A DNA stretch of 64,000 nucleotides from Tatumella ptyseos (GTDB lineage Bacteria; Pseudomonadota; Gammaproteobacteria; Enterobacterales; Enterobacteriaceae). The stretch lies in the NCBI RefSeq assembly GCF_030552895.1, contig NZ_CP130649.1, forward strand, positions 1,674,001-1,738,000, in the 5' to 3' direction. The notes below the pieces were generated by a model. That model made no database searches. It worked only from the letters and a program-made list of their open reading frames with translations, and had not been told where the DNA came from. Within the stretch, counting starts at the first letter, position 1. Each line of letters opens with the position of its first letter. Shown here piece by piece: positions 45,985 through 55,963 of the stretch. Made by a program: the position numbers and the translations under genes.

Positions 45985-47349
45985 GTGATTAGTGTTTTTG
46001 ATATGTTTAAGATCGGTATTGGTCCGTCGAGCTCCCATACTGTCGGTCCTATGAAAGCCGGGAAGCTTTTTGTCGACATGTTAAGTGCCCAACAGTTACT
46101 GACCGAGACGACACGAGTGACTGTGGATATCTACGGTTCCCTCTCCTTGACTGGAAAAGGTCACCATACCGATACGGCGATTATTATGGGGTTAGCGGGG
46201 GAATCACCGGATACGGTTAATATCGACATGATTCCAACTTTCCTTACCGATGCACGTGCACGTCAACGCCTCCTTTTAGCCCTGGGTGAACATGAGATTG
46301 GGTTTACTGAGCAGGATGATCTGTTATTTCATTCGACGGCACTCTCGTTACATGAAAATGGTCTAACTTTCACCGCTTGGCAAGGCGATAAGGCCATTGT
46401 CTCACAGACATTCTATTCAGTTGGTGGCGGTTTTATTGTAGAAGAATCACAATTTGGCCAATCAGTGCTCAATACTGTATCAGTACCTTACCCTTTCCAC
46501 TCTGCGTTAGAGATGTTGGAGGCTTGTCATCAAACAGGGCTTTCCTTATCCGGTTTGGTGATGAAAAATGAATTAGCACTCCATACGCAACAAGAAATTA
46601 ATGAGTATTTTTCGGCTATCTGGGCTGCGATGCAAGCCTGTATCGATCGGGGACTCAATACCGAAGGCGTTTTACCTGGCCCTTTAAGAGTACCCCGTAG
46701 AGCTGCACCACTCCGCCGTCTACTGGTAGCTAACCATCGCCATAATAGTGATCCAATGAATGTTATTGACTGGGTCAACATGTTCGCTTTAGCCGTTAAT
46801 GAAGAGAATGCAGCAGGTGGACGTGTAGTCACCGCGCCAACAAATGGCGCATGCGGTATCGTTCCAGCTGTACTCGCCTATTACGACCAATTCGTAGAGC
46901 CTGTCACGCCCGATATTGCCAGACACTACTTTTTGGCCTCTGGTGCAATCGGGATTCTTTACAAGATGAACGCATCGATTTCCGGGGCTGAAGTCGGTTG
47001 CCAAGGTGAAGTTGGCGTGGCTTGTTCAATGGCAGCGGCAGGACTAGCTGAACTGCTAGGTGCAAGCCCAGAGCAAGTCTGTGTGGCGGCAGAAATTGGG
47101 ATGGAACATAATCTTGGCCTAACCTGTGACCCGGTTGCCGGTCAGGTACAAGTCCCCTGTATTGAGCGTAACGCTATTGCAGCCGTGAAAGCGATCAATG
47201 CCGCAAGGATGGCACTACGTCGCACAAGTCAAGCACGAGTCTCTTTAGACAAAGTCATTGAGACGATGTATGAAACGGGTAAAGATATGAATGCTAAATA
47301 CCGAGAAACCTCTCGCGGTGGATTAGCAATAAAAGTTCAATGTGATTAA
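45985..47349 (+). CDS. sdaA: L-serine deaminase I SdaA
   Basis: SdaA deaminates L-serine to pyruvate and ammonia with a 4Fe-4S cluster instead of PLP. The 454-residue protein (same as E. coli) has an N-terminal beta domain with SVFDMFKIGIGPSSSHTVGP and the catalytic alpha domain with TAPTNGACGIVPA. The cluster cysteines are Cys339, Cys381 and Cys392, spaced as in E. coli. The start is GTG with AAGG about 9 bp upstream. Confidence 0.96.
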   Translation: MISVFDMFKIGIGPSSSHTVGPMKAGKLFVDMLSAQQLLTETTRVTVDIYGSLSLTGKGHHTDTAIIMGLAGESPDTVNIDMIPTFLTDARARQRLLLALGEHEIGFTEQDDLLFHSTALSLHENGLTFTAWQGDKAIVSQTFYSVGGGFIVEESQFGQSVLNTVSVPYPFHSALEMLEACHQTGLSLSGLVMKNELALHTQQEINEYFSAIWAAMQACIDRGLNTEGVLPGPLRVPRRAAPLRRLLVANHRHNSDPMNVIDWVNMFALAVNEENAAGGRVVTAPTNGACGIVPAVLAYYDQFVEPVTPDIARHYFLASGAIGILYKMNASISGAEVGCQGEVGVACSMAAAGLAELLGASPEQVCVAAEIGMEHNLGLTCDPVAGQVQVPCIERNAIAAVKAINAARMALRRTSQARVSLDKVIETMYETGKDMNAKYRETSRGGLAIKVQCD

Positions 47350-47355
47350 AAACAA

Positions 47356-47380
47356 TAGAGGCCGATCGAATCGGCCTCTT
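47356..47380. terminator. Terminator between sdaA and yoaE
   Basis: AGAGGCCGAT (47357-47366) pairs with ATCGGCCTCT (47370-47379) around a 3-nt loop between convergent genes, followed by TTTAC on the plus strand. Confidence 0.75.
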
Positions 47381-47390
47381 TACTATTCCC

Positions 47391-48959
47391 TTATGGAGTC
47401 TCTTCACTCTCTATTTCAGAGAGCCGCTTACTTACTCTCACAAGTTCAACACGGTAATCCTTAACTTTCAAAATCGTGAAATCAAGTTCACCGATACTGA
47501 TCACTTCACCCTCTACCGGTAACTGACCAGCTTGGCCAATTAACAATCCCGCAAGCGAAGCATGTGAGTGCGACTCGTCAACTAAGTCATAGACATTCAG
47601 GTGTTGTTCTAAGGAGTGAAGATCCGTCCCCCCCTTTACTAGCCAGCCTTCACCTTCCGCCACGATATCTGGGGTTTCGTCTTCGTCAGGGAACTCTCCA
47701 GCAATGGCTTCTAACACATCTAAGGGCGTCACTAAACCTTGCACGACACCAAATTCATTGGTCACCATCACGATACTACCTTTAGCGCGACGCAGTACGG
47801 CCAGAAGATTGATCGGGTCCAAGGTTTCTGGAACGATCATCGCAGGCGTCCTTGCCGCAAAGGTGGCAACATCGAGTTCATGGTCAAGAGCGATCAATAG
47901 CTCTTTCGCTCTAACGACGCCTACAATTTCATCTAGCTCACCGCGCGCCACAGGAAACAGGCTATGAGGCGTATCTAATAATTGAACGCGTATATCATCG
48001 ACTGATGCCTCTGCATCGACCCATGAAATCTGATTACGCGGGGTCATTAAGCTACGTATAGAGCGTGAAGCCAGGGTAAGTACCCCATTAATCATGAAAC
48101 GCTCTTCATCTTTAAACGTACGCGAGGCATGAGTGTTATCTTCCGTCGCATCACCAACGACATCTGAACTTGCTGTACGGTATCGGCTTCCCATCAAGCG
48201 CAAAATAGCATCAGCAGTCCGTTCACGCATTGGGCGTCGTGCTTCAGATTTAAGGAAGTTACGACGCGCAACTTGGTTGAAAAATTCAATGATAATCGAG
48301 AAGCCGATTGCGGCATACAGATAGCCTTTCGGAATGTGGAAACCAAATCCTTCCGCCACTAAGCTCAAGCCAATCATCAATAAGAAACTTAAGCAGAGGA
48401 CCACCACTGTCGGGTGGGCATTAACGAATCGAGTGAGTGGCTTTGAGGCAATAAGCATCAAAATCATTGCTATGATCACAGCTGTCATCATTACCCAGAG
48501 ATGGCTTACCATCCCCACAGCCGTGACAACTGCATCGAGAGAGAACACGGCATCGAGAATCACTATTTGGATAACCACCGCCCAGAAGCCTGCATACCCT
48601 TTGCTTTCTTGTTCTACCTCAGCCGAACTTTCCAACCGCTCATGTAATTCTGTGGTGGCTTTGAAAAGTAGAAATATCCCCCCCACCAACATAATCAGAT
48701 CACGTGCAGAGAAGGCAAATTGCGCCACATGGAACAGCGGTTTAGTCAATGTCACAAGCCAAGACATCACCGAAAGCAGCAGTAAGCGCATAATTAACGC
48801 TAAACTTAGCCCGATGATACGTGCTTTATCCCGCTGTGCAGGAGGCAATTTATCCGAAAGAATGGCTACAAAGACTAAGTTATCAATGCCTAAAACAATC
48901 TCTAAAACGATTAAGGCTAGTAAGCCAGCCAGTATCGATGGATCCAACAAAAATTCCAT
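47391..48959 (-). CDS. yoaE: TerC-family membrane protein with CBS and CorC domains, YoaE
   Basis: A 522-residue inner membrane protein (E. coli YoaE 518). The N-terminal TerC domain has about seven helices (1-235) with the acidic motifs [13 protein letters not shown] and [16 protein letters not shown]. Two CBS domains (about 300-425) and a C-terminal CorC/HlyC domain follow. TerC proteins are linked to manganese efflux and metallation of exported proteins, and CBS-CorC parts bind adenine nucleotides. The transported ion for YoaE is not established. A long open frame on the opposite strand is a shadow. Confidence 0.93.
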   Translation of the reverse strand: MEFLLDPSILAGLLALIVLEIVLGIDNLVFVAILSDKLPPAQRDKARIIGLSLALIMRLLLLSVMSWLVTLTKPLFHVAQFAFSARDLIMLVGGIFLLFKATTELHERLESSAEVEQESKGYAGFWAVVIQIVILDAVFSLDAVVTAVGMVSHLWVMMTAVIIAMILMLIASKPLTRFVNAHPTVVVLCLSFLLMIGLSLVAEGFGFHIPKGYLYAAIGFSIIIEFFNQVARRNFLKSEARRPMRERTADAILRLMGSRYRTASSDVVGDATEDNTHASRTFKDEERFMINGVLTLASRSIRSLMTPRNQISWVDAEASVDDIRVQLLDTPHSLFPVARGELDEIVGVVRAKELLIALDHELDVATFAARTPAMIVPETLDPINLLAVLRRAKGSIVMVTNEFGVVQGLVTPLDVLEAIAGEFPDEDETPDIVAEGEGWLVKGGTDLHSLEQHLNVYDLVDESHSHASLAGLLIGQAGQLPVEGEVISIGELDFTILKVKDYRVELVRVSKRLSEIESEETP

Positions 48960-49185
48960 TAGGCTTTCCTCTCGCTTGTTGTATCCAGAAGAGTGTCAGA
49001 CTCTTGATGAGATAAAGAGTGGGTGCAGAGTAGTAACTGCGGCGTGGGAAATAGAAAAAGACCTCGGTGACGATCCATAATGTGGGATTAACCCTATACT
49101 CCTAGTTATCGTAATAAACTGTACTTTATCAGGTGCATTCTATTCGTCAAAATGTTTGCTTACATTTACATTTTAACGATTTTCA

Positions 49186-50004
49186 TTACCCTTCAGTTCT
49201 TCGCCAAACCGTGATTTTGAAGTCTGTTTCACACGAAAATTTGTCGCACTGGGCGAGCGTTTGCCAGACTTGCTCACTCGCTTTCCAAGCAAATGGGGTC
49301 ATTTGTAGTAGCTGCGTGGCACTCGTGGCCGAGAGCGTCAGCGGATAGTGCAGCCTTTTCTCGAGTAAACACTCAAAGCCTTCTAATGCCTCATCTTTCT
49401 CTTCATGCAGTTGAACCTCTTGATAGATCAACGCTTTGAATTGGTAGAGATGGCGTGCTGCCGGAGTCACCGTAATTAAGATTCCACCAGGAGCTAAGGT
49501 CCTCATCAATTCTTCAGCTTTACTTGGCGCATAAATACGGATTATTGCTGAGAGGGATGCAGACGCGAAAGGGAGACGGTAGCCAGAGGCAACGCAAAAA
49601 TGAATCTGTGGGTAACGCTTCGCCGCCGATTTTATCGCAAATTTCGACACATCTACGCCGTATACTTCGCAATCGTTTTTTAACCATGCAGACGTGTAGT
49701 AGCCTTCACCACAGCCGAGGTCAACAATACTTTGCACTGAAGTCGTTGGGAGATAGTCATCAAGTAGTGACGATACTTGGTCACGTAATGGCTGATAGTG
49801 CCCTTCCTCTAAAAATTGACGACGCGCTTGGATCATTGCGGGGTTATCGCCAGGATCTTTGGAGCCTTTATGCTGTACTGGCAATAGATTAACATATCCC
49901 TCTTTTGCTCTATCGAATCGATGACGATTCTCACAAGCAAAGTCGTGTGATTCCGCGGTTAAGGGAGAGTGGCATAATGGACAAATATACAAAATTGGCT
50001 CCAA
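49186..50004 (-). CDS. rlmA: 23S rRNA (guanine-745-N1)-methyltransferase RlmA
   Basis: RlmA methylates G745 of 23S rRNA with S-adenosylmethionine. The 272-residue protein (E. coli 269) has an N-terminal zinc finger (ICPLCHSPL, then FACENRHRF) followed by KEGYVNLLPVQHKGSKDPGD. The methyltransferase motif I is VDLGCGEGYYT. The C-terminal LLQMTPFAWKAS block is characteristic. Located between yoaE and cspC on the same strand. Confidence 0.95.
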   Translation of the reverse strand: MEPILYICPLCHSPLTAESHDFACENRHRFDRAKEGYVNLLPVQHKGSKDPGDNPAMIQARRQFLEEGHYQPLRDQVSSLLDDYLPTTSVQSIVDLGCGEGYYTSAWLKNDCEVYGVDVSKFAIKSAAKRYPQIHFCVASGYRLPFASASLSAIIRIYAPSKAEELMRTLAPGGILITVTPAARHLYQFKALIYQEVQLHEEKDEALEGFECLLEKRLHYPLTLSATSATQLLQMTPFAWKASEQVWQTLAQCDKFSCETDFKITVWRRTEG

Positions 50005-50054
50005 ACATAATCTGAGCCGCGCAGTTTACCGTCTTAGTGCGATAAACCAAAGAA

Positions 50055-50077
50055 AAATCCCCGCGAGAGCGGGGATT
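50055..50077 (-). terminator. Terminator of cspC
   Basis: On the minus strand AATCCCCGC (50077-50069) pairs with GCGGGGATT (50064-50056) around a 4-nt loop, followed by a T-rich stretch. It lies about 25 bp past the cspC stop. Confidence 0.85.
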
Positions 50078-50102
50078 CATAATTGCTTCGGTAAACCGAG
50101 AA

Positions 50103-50312
50103 TTAGATAGCAGTAACGTTGACCGCTGCAGGACCTTTTTGTCCGTCTTGAATTTCAAACTCAACGTTTTGGCCTTCAGCCAGAGTTTTGAAACCATTAC
50201 CTTGGATTGCAGAGAAGTGTACAAATACATCTTTGCTACCATCAGCAGGAGTGATGAAACCAAAACCTTTAGATTCGTTAAACCACTTAACCTGACCTTT
50301 AATCTTTGCCAT
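50103..50312 (-). CDS. cspC: Cold-shock-like protein CspC
   Basis: CspC is a small single-domain RNA chaperone that binds single-stranded RNA and affects transcript stability, including rpoS mRNA. The 69 residues appear identical to E. coli CspC, with the RNP1 motif KGFGFITP and RNP2 [14 protein letters not shown] lies upstream of the ATG. The small gene yobF that precedes cspC in E. coli is not found here. The untranslated leader may therefore be longer than usual. Confidence 0.98.
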
Positions 50313-50646
50313 TTTACCAATTCCTTAAAAATAATAGTTGCCCGCAGGCAGTAAAGACAGAAAACCGAGAAATAGTGTATGAAGTGGTGTTCTTAAATGG
50401 CAACAGACAAGACTAAGTAACTTTGACTGACTCGTAACTGGTTTACCAAAAACTTTACAACAACGTGCTGTTCTCGTTTATCCTATTAATTGTTATCACA
50501 TATAACTTTATTTATGGCAAGGGCTTTTTAACTAAAATCTAATGATAAGCATTTTAAATATTTATCGTTAATTTTAGGCTCCACATACATAAAAAAAAAG
50601 CCTTAAGCCATTAGCACCTTTCATCAAGGAAAACGATTGCTAATAT
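50313..50646. other. Intergenic region cspC / yebO (334 bp)
   Basis: No gene is supported; a yobF-like frame was looked for on the minus strand and not found. The region should contain the cspC promoter and leader. Near its right end a weak structure (TTAGCA at 50611-50616 with TGCTAA at 50638-50643, around an inner CCTT/AAGG pair) followed by nine Ts on the minus strand (50599-50591) may end yebO. Confidence 0.5.
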
Positions 50647-50937
50647 TTATCGTTCCGCCCTAAAAGTTAAGTGCGAAGGCTCTTCTACTGCGAGTTCTTG
50701 TGGACTTTCCAATTCAGACTCTGTCACCTCTGGCTCACAGCTTAATTCAACTAATTGTTGCAATACTTTAGTTTGTTTACGCTGTTCACGCAGTAAAGCT
50801 TCCAATAATAAGATCTGGTCGTTAGCTCTAACTGCTCTACGCATTGAAATAAATACCACTACACAGAAAAATACCACCGCAATTCCGAATAGCGCAGGTA
50901 ACATATAACTCCCGCCGCCAGCAACCAATTCATTCAT
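50647..50937 (-). CDS. yebO: YebO family membrane protein
   Basis: A 96-residue small inner membrane protein of unknown function. One transmembrane helix (about residues 12-32, LPALFGIAVVFFCVVVFIS) is followed by a coiled-coil-like stretch (NDQILLLEALLREQRKQTKVLQQL, split at about residue 50). The tail ends AER, as in E. coli YebO. GGGGTG lies 5 bp before the ATG at 50937; an in-frame ATG at 50961 is possible. The E. coli neighbour mgrB is missing. Confidence 0.85.
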   Translation of the reverse strand: MNELVAGGGSYMLPALFGIAVVFFCVVVFISMRRAVRANDQILLLEALLREQRKQTKVLQQLVELSCEPEVTESELESPQELAVEEPSHLTFRAER

Positions 50938-51063
50938 TTTCACCCCACAACTCATCTTCATTGAAATTCTGTTTATTCTACTCGGTCTGTGTTACTTGGT
51001 CATCAGGATTATTGGGGAACGGCTTTCAGTTATCTCTTATCGATTATTACCTCGCTCAAAGGC

Positions 51064-51081
51064 ATGCTAGTTCCCTAGCAT
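51064..51081. repeat. Short hairpin upstream of yobH
   Basis: ATGCTAG (51064-51070) pairs with CTAGCAT (51075-51081) around a 4-nt loop, 23 bp before the yobH start codon. It may lie in the yobH leader. No known element is recognised. Confidence 0.4.
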
Positions 51082-51103
51082 CACTAGCAGGAAATCGACA
51101 AAC

Positions 51104-51328
51104 ATGTTAACGAGATTGTTAATTGTTGTAATCGGCGGTTGGGCGATAATGATGGTATCCGATTATGGGATTTTGACTTACCGAGAAGCTGACAAAACGG
51201 GCTTTAACCTTCGCTGTGAATATCTTACGGGTAGAGGCTTAATCAACGCGGAATATCTGTTTGCTTCCGAGACAGCGCCTGAGCGCTGCCCCTTGTTACG
51301 TAAAACAAATATTGACATGGAAATGTGA
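51104..51328 (+). CDS. yobH: YobH family protein
   Basis: A 74-residue protein of unknown function (E. coli YobH 79). It has an N-terminal signal or anchor segment (about 1-18, MLTRLLIVVIGGWAIMMV) and conserved FNLRCEYLTGRG and CPLLRKTNI with two cysteines that could form a disulfide in the periplasm. GCAGGAAA lies upstream. It is convergent with htpX, with only 7 bp between the stops. Confidence 0.85.
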   Translation: MLTRLLIVVIGGWAIMMVSDYGILTYREADKTGFNLRCEYLTGRGLINAEYLFASETAPERCPLLRKTNIDMEM

Positions 51329-51335
51329 TACTAGG

Positions 51336-52214
51336 TTACTTGATATACTGACCTTGGCGCAGTGCCTCAATACGTTTATCTAACGGCGGATGAGACAGGA
51401 AGAGATCGCTTAAGCTTTTTTGTTTACCGTTGATACAAAACGCGGCCATTGTCCCAGGTTCTTGCGGCTCGTAACTGGTTTTTAAACGCTCCAATGCCGC
51501 GATCATTTTTTCACGTCCCACTAGCTTTGCGGAACCAGCATCGGCATGAAACTCACGGTGACGCGAAAACCACATCGTAATAATACTTGCCAGAATACCA
51601 AACACTAATTCTAAAACGGTCGCGACGGCAAAGTAGACCAAAGGGTTACCATTGCTCCCCTCCTCTTCACGATCGGAGCTTAAGAAGCCAGATGCAACTT
51701 GCGCAATAATCCGTGAAATGAAAATAACAAAGGTGTTCACAACCCCTTGGATTAGCGTCATGGTCACCATATCGCCATTGGCAACATGACTAATTTCGTG
51801 TGCAATGACTGCTTCCGCTTCATCGCGGTTCATATTTTGTAATAGCCCCGTTGAGACGGCAACAAGGGACGCATTTTTCCTTGCACCGGTAGCGAAGGCA
51901 TTGATATCAGGTGCGTGATAGATGGCAACTTGCGGAGGTGTAATCCCAACTTGTTGCGATTGCTGGGTGACGACCTGCATTAACCATCTTTCGGTCTCAT
52001 TTCGCGGTTGTTCAATCACTTCTCCGCCTACGGAACGCAATGCCATCCATTTGGACATCATTAGTGAGATGAACGAGCCACCAAAGCCAAATAAACCCGC
52101 CATAATCATCAAGCCTGGAATGCTGGCCGAACGAATACCGGTTAAGCTAAGAATAATACCGAACACCGCCATTACGGCGAGGTTGGTACCTAGGAACAAC
52201 ACGATACGCATCAT
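51336..52214 (-). CDS. htpX: Membrane zinc metalloprotease HtpX
   Basis: HtpX is an inner membrane M48-family protease that degrades misfolded membrane proteins with FtsH and is controlled by the Cpx response in E. coli. The 292-residue protein (E. coli 293) has two N-terminal helices (about 3-25 and 35-52). The zinc motif HEISH lies near residue 139 and the third ligand Glu in [17 protein letters not shown], with two further hydrophobic segments between. In E. coli kdgR and yebQ separate yobH and htpX; they are absent here. Confidence 0.96.
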   Translation of the reverse strand: MMRIVLFLGTNLAVMAVFGIILSLTGIRSASIPGLMIMAGLFGFGGSFISLMMSKWMALRSVGGEVIEQPRNETERWLMQVVTQQSQQVGITPPQVAIYHAPDINAFATGARKNASLVAVSTGLLQNMNRDEAEAVIAHEISHVANGDMVTMTLIQGVVNTFVIFISRIIAQVASGFLSSDREEEGSNGNPLVYFAVATVLELVFGILASIITMWFSRHREFHADAGSAKLVGREKMIAALERLKTSYEPQEPGTMAAFCINGKQKSLSDLFLSHPPLDKRIEALRQGQYIK

Positions 52215-52394
52215 AGACGTTTATATTTCCTTGAAGACTGAACCAAAACTTATTTGGCACTATCCTAGGCTGTTACCAAGAGTTTTCAAGAGGTACGCCA
52301 GGTTATCCCACTGAAAAGACATAACTTTACATTTTGTCATACACTTCTCGCACTTTGTCTTATTTAACTGACATGCAGAGAGGCAAACATAAAA

Positions 52395-52414
52395 AAACCC
52401 GCCGTAGCGGGTTT
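52395..52414 (-). terminator. Terminator of prc
   Basis: On the minus strand AAACCCGC (52414-52407) pairs with GCGGGTTT (52402-52395) around a 4-nt loop, followed by further Ts. It is 17 bp past the prc stop. Confidence 0.85.
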
Positions 52415-52430
52415 ATCTTACCACTAAGCA

Positions 52431-54476
52431 TTACTTCTTAGTGGTGGTTGATGCTGGCGGATTTTTACTCTCCACAGTAGCGAGATCATTAGCGATCGCG
52501 ACACTTTCATCAAGATAAGGATCTGGCTCTTTATAATCTTTAGGCAACGCATCTAATGAGGCCAGAGGCTTTTTCCCTTCAGCTTGGAAACGAGCGTTAA
52601 TACGTTCCAAACGAAGAGCATCCTCTTCTTTATTCTCTTTTTGACGTTCAGCCAAGTTGAGTGACACTATATCCATCTTATCTTTCATCGCATCGAAGCG
52701 TTGAATATCTTTGATGATATATTGGAACTCACGATCTTTAGCAATACGCGCCTCATGCTCTTGACGCAGCTGGGCCACATAAGGCTGCAAATCAGCCATA
52801 GGAGAATAGCTGGCCGCTTTAATACTATCCCAAGGCAAGGCATTATCTTCGTATTTCTCGCCTGTTTTAATGGTCTCTACCCCGGTTGGCATCAAGATGT
52901 CTGGCGTGACACCTTTACGCTGAGTACTGCCACCATTGATACGGTAGAACTTTTGGATAGTGTACTGAACCGATCCTAATGCAGGCCAATCTGGACGCAG
53001 CATTTGATCGTAAATACGATTCAATGAGCGATATTGTTGAACCGTCCCTTTCCCGAAAGTTGGCTCACCAACAATCAAGGCTCTGCCGTAATCTTGCATA
53101 GCAGCTGAGAAAATCTCCGAGGCAGAGGCGCTGAATCTATCCACTAACACGACTAATGGGCCGTTATAATAAACTACCCCATCATCATCACTATCTTGAT
53201 GGATATTACCCGTGTTATCACGAACTTGAACAACTGGACCTGAAGGGATAAACAGACCGGAAAGCGATACCGCTTCAGTCAATGCTCCACCGCCATTTGT
53301 CCGTAAGTCGATAACAATGCTATCGACATGCTGTTTTTGCAGTTTTTGTAATTGTACTTTTACGTCATCGGTCAGGCCGACGTAGAAGCCAGGAATATCG
53401 AGTACGCCAACTTTATTTTTACCGACTTGATGCACAGACCCTTGCACGGCACGGTCTTCCAACCTAATACGCGCACGGGTTAGAGTGATGATACGTGTTT
53501 TGCTGCCTTTAGTGGCAGGCTGGATCTCTAAACGGACTTTACTTCCCTTAGGACCTTTAATTTTTTCAACAATGTCATCGAGACGCCAACCGACGACATC
53601 TTCAATAGGCTGTCCGGCCTGCCCGACACCAATGATTTTATCACCGATGCTCAGCGACTTACTCCGCGCTGCAGGACCACCCGCAACCATCGAGTTAATC
53701 ATCGCGTAATCATCGTCCATCTGTAATACCGCCCCTATCCCTTCTAAGGATAAGCTCATTTCAGTGTTAAACTGTTCAGTATTACGGGGTGAAAGATAAT
53801 TGGTGTGCGGATCAATCTCATGCGCGAACGCATTCATTGCCGTTTGGAAAACATCTTCGCTGGTGGTTTGTGATACGCGACGTAACGCTGCGTTATAGCG
53901 TCGTGTTAAGGTATCACGGATCTCTTGCTCATTCTTGCCTGCGAGCTTTAAGGTTAGCTCGTCGTAGGTAACCTTGGCATCCCACAATTTATTGAGCTCG
54001 TCGGTGGACGTTGGCCACGGTGCTTTACTCCGGTCCAAATCAATAGAATCATGAGAAGTAAAATTCATTGGTTTCGCTAATGCGCTCAGGGCGTATTGCA
54101 AACGTTCAAAGCGACGACGCTGGGATAAGTTGAATAACTGATAAAACGTGTCGAGATTCCCAGACTCCAGTTCTTGTCCAACTTGCGATTTCTTACTGGC
54201 AAATTGAGCAATGTCACTACTCAGTAGAATATTATGGCTGTAATCAATCATATTCAGATACCGATCAAATATTTTATTTGAAAAGGCGGCATCTAACGTG
54301 ATTTGCCGATAATGCGACTGAGTAAAGCGTGCCGTAACACGCTGACTTACTGTAACTTGTTGCGGCTGCTCTTGTAATTGTGGGATCTGATCTTCACGAG
54401 TGATTGGATCAGCAGCAAAGGCTTGCCCCATAAACAGAGTGGCGACAAGTAAACTGACTTTAAAACTGGTGTTCAT
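52431..54476 (-). CDS. prc: Carboxy-terminal processing protease Prc (Tsp)
   Basis: Prc is a periplasmic serine protease that degrades tagged proteins and, with NlpI, the peptidoglycan hydrolase MepS. The 681-residue precursor (E. coli 682) has a signal peptide (1 to about 22, ending FAA), a PDZ domain (about 238-322, SLEGIGAVLQMDDD) and a C-terminal protease domain. The catalytic Ser451 lies in DRFSASASEIF and Lys476 in EPTFGKGTVQQY. The start at 54476 was chosen because the signal peptide follows at once; 54524 would add 16 residues inside proQ. Confidence 0.97.
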   Translation of the reverse strand: MNTSFKVSLLVATLFMGQAFAADPITREDQIPQLQEQPQQVTVSQRVTARFTQSHYRQITLDAAFSNKIFDRYLNMIDYSHNILLSSDIAQFASKKSQVGQELESGNLDTFYQLFNLSQRRRFERLQYALSALAKPMNFTSHDSIDLDRSKAPWPTSTDELNKLWDAKVTYDELTLKLAGKNEQEIRDTLTRRYNAALRRVSQTTSEDVFQTAMNAFAHEIDPHTNYLSPRNTEQFNTEMSLSLEGIGAVLQMDDDYAMINSMVAGGPAARSKSLSIGDKIIGVGQAGQPIEDVVGWRLDDIVEKIKGPKGSKVRLEIQPATKGSKTRIITLTRARIRLEDRAVQGSVHQVGKNKVGVLDIPGFYVGLTDDVKVQLQKLQKQHVDSIVIDLRTNGGGALTEAVSLSGLFIPSGPVVQVRDNTGNIHQDSDDDGVVYYNGPLVVLVDRFSASASEIFSAAMQDYGRALIVGEPTFGKGTVQQYRSLNRIYDQMLRPDWPALGSVQYTIQKFYRINGGSTQRKGVTPDILMPTGVETIKTGEKYEDNALPWDSIKAASYSPMADLQPYVAQLRQEHEARIAKDREFQYIIKDIQRFDAMKDKMDIVSLNLAERQKENKEEDALRLERINARFQAEGKKPLASLDALPKDYKEPDPYLDESVAIANDLATVESKNPPASTTTKK

Positions 54477-54495
54477 GCCTGGGTCACTCTCCGTT

Positions 54496-55167
54496 TCAGA
54501 ACTGCAAATGTTCTGGGCGTACAATCATTGCCAGTCCCGATGCTAATTGAACTCGAACTCCCTCTTTAGAGATTTCAAGGACGGTAGCTTCGACGGCACT
54601 CAGACCTGCTTTAACACGAATGGGTTGACCGACTTTCAGCACTGAAGTGTCAGTAACGGCTTTTCCCTCTGCAGAGGATGATTGACGCGAGTCGTTTTTA
54701 GGCTTACGAGGTTTATTTTCCGTCGCAGACGCATTTTGTGCAGCAGGCTTACGGGCTGTTGGTTTGCGTGGGCGGCGTTCCGCCTTGCCTGCGTCATCAG
54801 TTTTAGCTTCGCTGCGTTGTTTAGCACGATGTGCAGCAACACGCGCTTTCGCTTCTTCTAATTGCTGACGAGCATGTTCAACATGTTGCTCTTCTAAGGT
54901 GCCACATGCGTTACCATCAAGATCTACGCGAGTCGCCCCTGCTTTAATTCCGTAAAGATAACGCCAGCTCGAAGTATAAACGCGAAGCGCTGAACGTAAC
55001 TGAGTTTTACTAAGACTCATTTCAGCGGGGATACGCTCGACTAAATCCTGAAAAATACCGATTTTTAACGGCTTAGCTTCACCTTCAGCAATAAAACAGC
55101 TTGGAAATTGCTGCGAAAGGTATGCAATGACTTCTTTACTACTACTCAACTTAGGTTGATTTTCCAT
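54496..55167 (-). CDS. proQ: RNA chaperone ProQ
   Basis: ProQ is a global RNA-binding protein that stabilises small RNAs and mRNA 3' ends. The 223-residue protein (E. coli 232) has the FinO-like domain (about 1-120, [18 protein letters not shown] and [20 protein letters not shown]), a basic low-complexity linker (about 115-170) and a C-terminal Tudor-like domain (about 173-223, [20 protein letters not shown]). It lies 19 bp upstream of prc on the same strand, the usual arrangement. Confidence 0.96.
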   Translation of the reverse strand: MENQPKLSSSKEVIAYLSQQFPSCFIAEGEAKPLKIGIFQDLVERIPAEMSLSKTQLRSALRVYTSSWRYLYGIKAGATRVDLDGNACGTLEEQHVEHARQQLEEAKARVAAHRAKQRSEAKTDDAGKAERRPRKPTARKPAAQNASATENKPRKPKNDSRQSSSAEGKAVTDTSVLKVGQPIRVKAGLSAVEATVLEISKEGVRVQLASGLAMIVRPEHLQF

Positions 55168-55246
55168 GAAATTTCCTGATTACAACGGTTTTGCCGACCA
55201 ACGCAGGCATGAACAAGCGACATTATAATGACTACAGCGCTAATTG

Positions 55247-55762
55247 CTATGCTTCAGCGAAATTACCTTTTAATTGTTGTAAAAAAAGAGAAATTTCTGT
55301 GGCTGAGAGTAAGGTCTCAAGAGTGTTTATGACAGATTCGAGACCAGCTTCATCTTCATGATCAAAATTCGAAAAATGGGGACTATCGATATCTAAAACA
55401 CCGATTATTTCACCATTACAACGTAGCGGTAATACAATTTCACTATTGCTGGCTGAATCACAAGCAATATGACCACTAAATTGATGGACATCAGCCACCC
55501 GTTGTACTTCACCGGTAGCGACGGCTGTACCACACACTCCTTTTCCGACGGGGATACGAACACAAGCTAATTTGCCTTGAAATGGGCCAAGCACTAAAGT
55601 GTCTTGTTCACTGAGCAGATAAAAACCTACCCAATTTAACCCCGCCATTCTTTCGAAGAGTAACGCACTACAATTCGCTAGAATCGGCAAAAACGCTCGC
55701 TCACCACTGTTAAGGGCACCGAGGTCACGGGACATATCTTGATAAAATTCAGACTTACTCAT
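55247..55762 (-). CDS. msrC: Free methionine-(R)-sulfoxide reductase MsrC
   Basis: MsrC reduces free methionine-R-sulfoxide. The 171-residue GAF-domain protein (E. coli 165) has the substrate and redox cysteines in LACVRIPVGKGVCG and HIACDSASNSEIVLP. The opening MSKSEFYQDMSRDL matches the family. The start at 55762 was chosen by alignment; GGA lies 4 bp upstream. An ATG at 55828 would add 22 unconserved residues. Located between proQ and divergent letA, as in E. coli. Confidence 0.95.
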   Translation of the reverse strand: MSKSEFYQDMSRDLGALNSGERAFLPILANCSALLFERMAGLNWVGFYLLSEQDTLVLGPFQGKLACVRIPVGKGVCGTAVATGEVQRVADVHQFSGHIACDSASNSEIVLPLRCNGEIIGVLDIDSPHFSNFDHEDEAGLESVINTLETLLSATEISLFLQQLKGNFAEA

Positions 55763-55963
55763 TTTCCAACCATAAAGTGACATTGATGAATCCGGAAGAG
55801 GCCTTGAATGAATGAAAGAAATAGACATCGTATGACGCTCAACTATGCTTATATTCTTCTTCAGGGAACTTCTGATACATTACGCTTTCAACGACTATAG
55901 CAGACCTAATTACTTAACAATGAAAATTTTATGCTTTGTAACGATAATTACTGATAACGCGCA

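Noticed and set aside
48334..49080. A 248-codon open frame on the plus strand opposite yoaE.
   Set aside because: It is fully antisense to the well-conserved yoaE gene, has an unusual Ser/Thr/Ile-rich composition and no recognisable domain. It is a shadow frame.
49931..50320. A 129-codon minus-strand frame that spans cspC in another frame.
   Set aside because: It overlaps the near-invariant cspC gene and its terminator, and resembles no known protein.
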